Positions 7,462 to 10,329 of a DNA stretch of 10,329 nucleotides are shown here, one piece after another. The stretch is from positions 1-10,329 of the forward strand of contig CAMDAI010000031.1 in assembly GCA_945888585.1 (NCBI GenBank). Direction: 5' to 3'. The notes beneath the pieces were generated by a model. The model saw only the letters and a list, made by a program, of their open reading frames with translations. It was not told where the DNA came from and searched no databases. The position numbers and the translations under genes were made by a program. The DNA is from Rickettsia typhi. GTDB lineage: Bacteria; Pseudomonadota; Alphaproteobacteria; Rickettsiales; UBA1997. Position 1 is the first letter of the stretch; each line of letters begins with the position of its first letter.

Positions 7462-8085
7462 ATGAATCAGGAAAAGAAATTACAAGTAATTGAGCAAATT
7501 AATCAATTTTGGCCAATTTCAGAGATTGCCCTAAAATCCTTAGAAAATTACGTTGCTACACTCATAAAATACAATCAAAAATATAATTTAATTGGTGAAT
7601 CTACTATTGAGGATATTTGGAATCGCCATATTCTTGATTCAGCTCAACTTCTTAAATATATTAAAGACAAAAATTTAGTTACCGGGGATTTTGGTTCTGG
7701 CGCTGGTTTTCCTGGAATGGTTCTATCAATTCTTGGCTTAAAAGAAGTTCATTTAATTGAAAAATCATTTCGTAAATGTGAATTTTTAGAATTAGCTAAA
7801 GAATTTTCATCAGGTAAAATTACTATACATCAAAAAAATGCCGAGGAAATTAAAGATATAAAATTTGACTTAATAACCTCCAGAGCATTTGCGCCAATGA
7901 TCCGCTTATTATCAACGATTAAACCCTTTACTAAAGAAAATACTATTTGCCTCTTTCTTAAAGGAAAAAATGTCGATAATGAATTAAATCTTGCAAAAAA
8001 AATTCATAGGTTTAATTATACTGGCCATTCAAGCCTCACTTCCAAAGAAAGTAAAATAATTTTAATTTCTAAATTTTTAACTTAA
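7462..8085 (+). CDS. rsmG: 16S rRNA (guanine-527-N7)-methyltransferase
   Basis: RsmG (GidB) methylates N7 of G527 in the 530 loop of 16S rRNA using S-adenosylmethionine (EC 2.1.1.170); loss of this activity gives low-level streptomycin resistance in several bacteria. The 207-residue length is normal. Family landmarks are YNLIGESTIEDIWNRHILDS (41-60), the SAM-binding loop DFGSGAGFPG (76-85), LIEKSFRKCEFL (98-109), TSRAFAP (139-145) and LFLKGKN (164-170). The ATG at 7462 gives a standard N terminus; no Shine-Dalgarno is evident. In many bacteria rsmG sits beside mnmG and parAB, but here its neighbours are fba (divergent) and ald (13 bases downstream, probably cotranscribed). Confidence 0.96.
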   Translation: MNQEKKLQVIEQINQFWPISEIALKSLENYVATLIKYNQKYNLIGESTIEDIWNRHILDSAQLLKYIKDKNLVTGDFGSGAGFPGMVLSILGLKEVHLIEKSFRKCEFLELAKEFSSGKITIHQKNAEEIKDIKFDLITSRAFAPMIRLLSTIKPFTKENTICLFLKGKNVDNELNLAKKIHRFNYTGHSSLTSKESKIILISKFLT

Positions 8086-8098
8086 ACCAAAATAAAAT

Positions 8099-9211
8099 AT
8101 GCTAATTGGAATTCCTAAAGAAATAAAAAATCACGAATATAGAGTTGGTGCTACTCCATCTGGAGTAAGAGAATTAGTTAATTCTGGCCATAAAGTTATT
8201 GTTGAAAAAAATGCAGGACTTGCAATTGATTATACCGATGAACAATATGTTGCAGCTGGAGCTAAAATCGTTAACAGCGCTAAAGAAGTTTATAGCGAAG
8301 CTGAGATGATTTTAAAGGTTAAAGAGCCTCAAAAAGAAGAATGCAAAATGATTAAAAAAGGTCAAATCATTTTCTCTTATCTTCACTTAGCTGCCGAACC
8401 AGAATTAACCAAAATGTTAATTGCTTCTAAATGCGTAGCAATTGCTTTTGAAACCGTAAATGCTCCGGATAATTCATTACCATTACTTGCTCCAATGAGT
8501 GAAGTTGCTGGTAAATTATCAATCCAAGCTGGCGCTAAAGCTTTAGAAAAAGCCAGTGGCGGCAGAGGCGTTTTACTTGGTGGAGTACCAGGAGTAGCTC
8601 CAGCTAAAGTCACTATTCTTGGCGGTGGCGTTTCTGGAGCCAATGCTGCTAAAGTTGCAATTGGCGTTGGCGCTAACGTAACTATTTTAGATAAATCCTT
8701 AAATAGAATACGTTATTTATCTGATATTTTTGGGAGCTCCGCCAACATTTTATATGCTTCATTAGAAAATATTGAAAAAAGTGTTATTGAATCTGATTTA
8801 GTAATTGGAGCCGTTTTAATTCCTGGAGCTTCTGCTCCTAAATTAGTGACCAAAAAAATGGTTAAAAAAATGAATTCAGGATCAGTAATGGTTGATATTT
8901 CAATTGATCAAGGCGGATGTTTTGAAACTAGTAAACCAACCAGTCATAGCAATCCAACTTATGTAACTGATGGCGTAGTTCATTATTGCGTTACTAACAT
9001 GCCTGGTGCCGTTGCCAGAACTTCAACTCAAGCTTTAGAAAATGCTACTTTACCTTTCTCTTTAGCCATTGCCAATAAAGGTTATAGAAAAGCATTGGTA
9101 AATGATAAATATTTAAGAAATGGCCTAAATGTAATTGATGGAAAAGTAACCTTTAAAGCAGTTTCTGATTCTCTTGGTCATAAATATTATGATGCTGAAG
9201 AATTGTTATAA
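8099..9211 (+). CDS. ald: Alanine dehydrogenase
   Basis: This 370-residue enzyme catalyses the NAD-dependent interconversion of L-alanine with pyruvate and ammonia (EC 1.4.1.1). It can feed alanine carbon into central metabolism or assimilate ammonium. Substrate and catalytic residues known from Mycobacterium and Phormidium enzymes are all present at matching positions: R15 (YRVGATP), K75 (LKVKEP), H96 (SYLHLAAE) and D270 (SIDQGG). The Rossmann NAD-binding motif is GGGVSGANA at 175-183. Length is standard. It begins 13 bases after rsmG without a clear Shine-Dalgarno and ends just before a strong terminator, so rsmG-ald is likely a two-gene unit. Pyridine nucleotide transhydrogenase alpha subunits share this fold, but the conserved catalytic residues and length favour Ald. 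Confidence 0.95.
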   Translation: MLIGIPKEIKNHEYRVGATPSGVRELVNSGHKVIVEKNAGLAIDYTDEQYVAAGAKIVNSAKEVYSEAEMILKVKEPQKEECKMIKKGQIIFSYLHLAAEPELTKMLIASKCVAIAFETVNAPDNSLPLLAPMSEVAGKLSIQAGAKALEKASGGRGVLLGGVPGVAPAKVTILGGGVSGANAAKVAIGVGANVTILDKSLNRIRYLSDIFGSSANILYASLENIEKSVIESDLVIGAVLIPGASAPKLVTKKMVKKMNSGSVMVDISIDQGGCFETSKPTSHSNPTYVTDGVVHYCVTNMPGAVARTSTQALENATLPFSLAIANKGYRKALVNDKYLRNGLNVIDGKVTFKAVSDSLGHKYYDAEELL

Positions 9212-9226
9212 TAAAAATGTATAAAC

Positions 9227-9266
9227 AAAAAACCCGCCGCTTCTTAAATGAAACGGCGGGTTTTTT
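9227..9266. terminator. Strong bidirectional intrinsic terminator between ald and rne
   Basis: A 13-pair perfect stem has arms at 9227-9239 (six A followed by CCCGCCG) and 9254-9266 (CGGCGGG followed by six T). It is extended inside by TTC/GAA after one mismatch, leaving a six-base loop. It ends in seven T on the plus strand and six T on the minus strand. It sits between the stop of ald (9211) and the stop of the convergent RNase gene (9289), so it should end transcription from both sides. Its GC-rich core stands out strongly against the AT-rich surroundings. Confidence 0.95.
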
Positions 9267-9288
9267 TATTATTAGATATTAAATAAAA

Positions 9289-10329
9289 TTACTTTTTTCT
9301 AAATAAGTTTAAAACTCCACCAAGTAAAGATTTTTTTCCAGAAGAATTATTGTTGTGATTATTCTGATAAGATGGGTTACGGTTACGATTATTACCACCC
9401 CTATTATCTCTTCTATTCTTATTATGATATTGTTTTTTATTATTATTATTTTTTCTTTGATAATTATCACGAGAAACAGAATCATGATCTTCAGAAGAAT
9501 TTTCTTCATCTATCATAAAATCACGCTCAATTCCAAGTTGATTTACTTTTCCCGTTAAAACTTCCATATCCAATTCTCTTTTTTCTTCTAAGGAAAGAGA
9601 TTTGCGTCTTTTAATATTAAAACCATTTGGACCAGGATTTTCATCACAATGCATAATAATATGAACACCATAATTTTTTTCAGAAGAGGTTATTTCAATT
9701 CTCTTATAGTTTAAAATATAAGTGATAACATCACCAGCACCATAAACATGAATAACCCCAGCTTGTTTATCAACACAGGCATATCTAATACCACGCAAAA
9801 TACTTACTGCTAAAATTTCAATTGAGCGGACATATCCGGTTCCATTACAATGTTTACAAGGATCTGTAATAGTTTCAAAAAAGCTTGCCCCCAAACGTTG
9901 TCTTGACATTTCCATCAAACCAAAAACGCTAATTCTTCCTAATTGGATGCGAGCACGATCATGCTGTAAAGCATCACGAAGCGCTCTTTCTACCGATCTT
10001 CTATGTTTTTGATCATACATATCTATAAAATCGATTACAACTAAACCAGCTAAATCACGCAATTTCAATTGTTTAGCAATTTCCTTTGCTGCTTCTATAT
10101 TGGTATTATAAGCCGTTTCCTCTACACCACTCTCATTAGTTGCCTTACCAGAATTGACATCAATTGCCACTAAAGCTTCAGTATGATCAATTACAATTGA
10201 ACCACCCGAAGGTAAAAATACTTGTTTTTCATAAAGTGCATTTAACTGTTGTTCAACCTTATATTTATTAAAGACCGGAACTCTTTCATCATGAAGTTTA
10301 ATATTAGTAACAGGTTCAGATGAGGTAAT
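9289..10329 (-). CDS. rne: Ribonuclease E/G (partial, C-terminal 346 residues)
   Basis: This endoribonuclease of the RNase E/G family initiates mRNA decay and processes rRNA and tRNA precursors. The frame is open to the window edge; the GTG at 10170 is internal, because codons upstream of it encode the family sequence LPSGGSIVIDHTEALVAIDVNSG. Numbering from the edge, catalytic magnesium ligands are D57 (AIDVNSG) and D100 (VVIDFIDM), and the zinc-link cysteines are C158 and C161 (CKHCNGTG). All spacings equal those of E. coli RNase E (D303, D346, C404, C407), so about 246 N-terminal residues, including the S1 domain, lie outside. The full protein would be near 590 residues, far shorter than E. 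coli RNase E. After the core it has an acidic patch, then a low-complexity tail rich in Asn, Arg, Lys and Gly, ending in SLLGGVLNLFRKK. RNase G is the alternative name, but the tail favours an E-type enzyme. Confidence 0.93.
   Translation of the reverse strand: MTSSEPVTNIKLHDERVPVFNKYKVEQQLNALYEKQVFLPSGGSIVIDHTEALVAIDVNSGKATNESGVEETAYNTNIEAAKEIAKQLKLRDLAGLVVIDFIDMYDQKHRRSVERALRDALQHDRARIQLGRISVFGLMEMSRQRLGASFFETITDPCKHCNGTGYVRSIEILAVSILRGIRYACVDKQAGVIHVYGAGDVITYILNYKRIEITSSEKNYGVHIIMHCDENPGPNGFNIKRRKSLSLEEKRELDMEVLTGKVNQLGIERDFMIDEENSSEDHDSVSRDNYQRKNNNNKKQYHNKNRRDNRGGNNRNRNPSYQNNHNNNSSGKKSLLGGVLNLFRKK

Noticed and set aside
9420..9470. Short AAT/ATT-rich repeat as a possible microsatellite or CRISPR-like array
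   Set aside because: It encodes the Asn/Lys tail in frame, with no regular repeat-spacer structure.
9355..9558. 67-residue very hydrophobic plus-strand frame opposite the RNase E tail
   Set aside because: It is made of Ile/Thr/Met repeats that arise from reading the opposite strand of the Asn-rich low-complexity tail; no start context or family support.
9289..10170. RNase E/G gene starting at GTG 10170
   Set aside because: The frame continues to the window edge with conserved family residues upstream of the GTG, so the gene is partial rather than starting there.

Overview
The window is AT-rich, densely packed bacterial DNA. The genes have A/T-ending codons, very short gaps and weak or absent Shine-Dalgarno sequences. 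The gene content (alphaproteobacterial-type SdhA/SdhB, an archaeal-type class I fructose-bisphosphate aldolase, alanine dehydrogenase, RsmG, a short RNase E/G) fits an AT-rich alphaproteobacterium, most likely of the Rickettsiales or a similar host-associated lineage. That placement is inferred from gene types and composition, not from a phylogeny. The presence of ProC, a class I aldolase and Ald suggests a less reduced metabolism than Rickettsia itself.

Layout. (1) Positions 1-3530, plus strand: the C-terminal half of sdhA, then sdhB, then a single ORF that fuses pyrroline-5-carboxylate reductase (ProC) to a complete RNase HI, then an unrecognised 169-residue protein. The last three genes are linked by an 8-base overlap and an ATGA overlap, so this reads as one operon. 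(2) Positions 3559-6281, minus strand: a double-ATPase peptide ABC transporter subunit (YejF type), preceded by a membrane-anchored protein of unknown function that resembles the LPO_1073/Vpar_1526 family and whose end overlaps the transporter start. A 167-base gap upstream of this pair holds a hairpin and a possible gene remnant. (3) Positions 6449-7378, minus strand: class I fructose-bisphosphate aldolase, with a good promoter candidate in the divergent gap. (4) Positions 7462-9211, plus strand: rsmG and ald, 13 bases apart. (5) A strong bidirectional terminator at 9227-9266 separates ald from a convergent RNase E/G gene that runs off the right edge.

How the genes work together. Most are housekeeping: respiratory complex II, proline synthesis, RNA/DNA hybrid removal, glycolysis/gluconeogenesis, alanine catabolism, 16S rRNA methylation and RNA decay. 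The accessory elements are the 169-residue orphan at 3021-3530 and the membrane protein at 5145-6281, both next to operon ends where insertions are tolerated. The most unusual items are the ProC-RNase HI fusion, with a complete RNase HI active site and no separate start codon, and the short Asn/Arg/Lys-rich tail of the RNase E/G. I see no CRISPR array, tRNA, rRNA, intact insertion sequence or recognisable multi-gene defence system.
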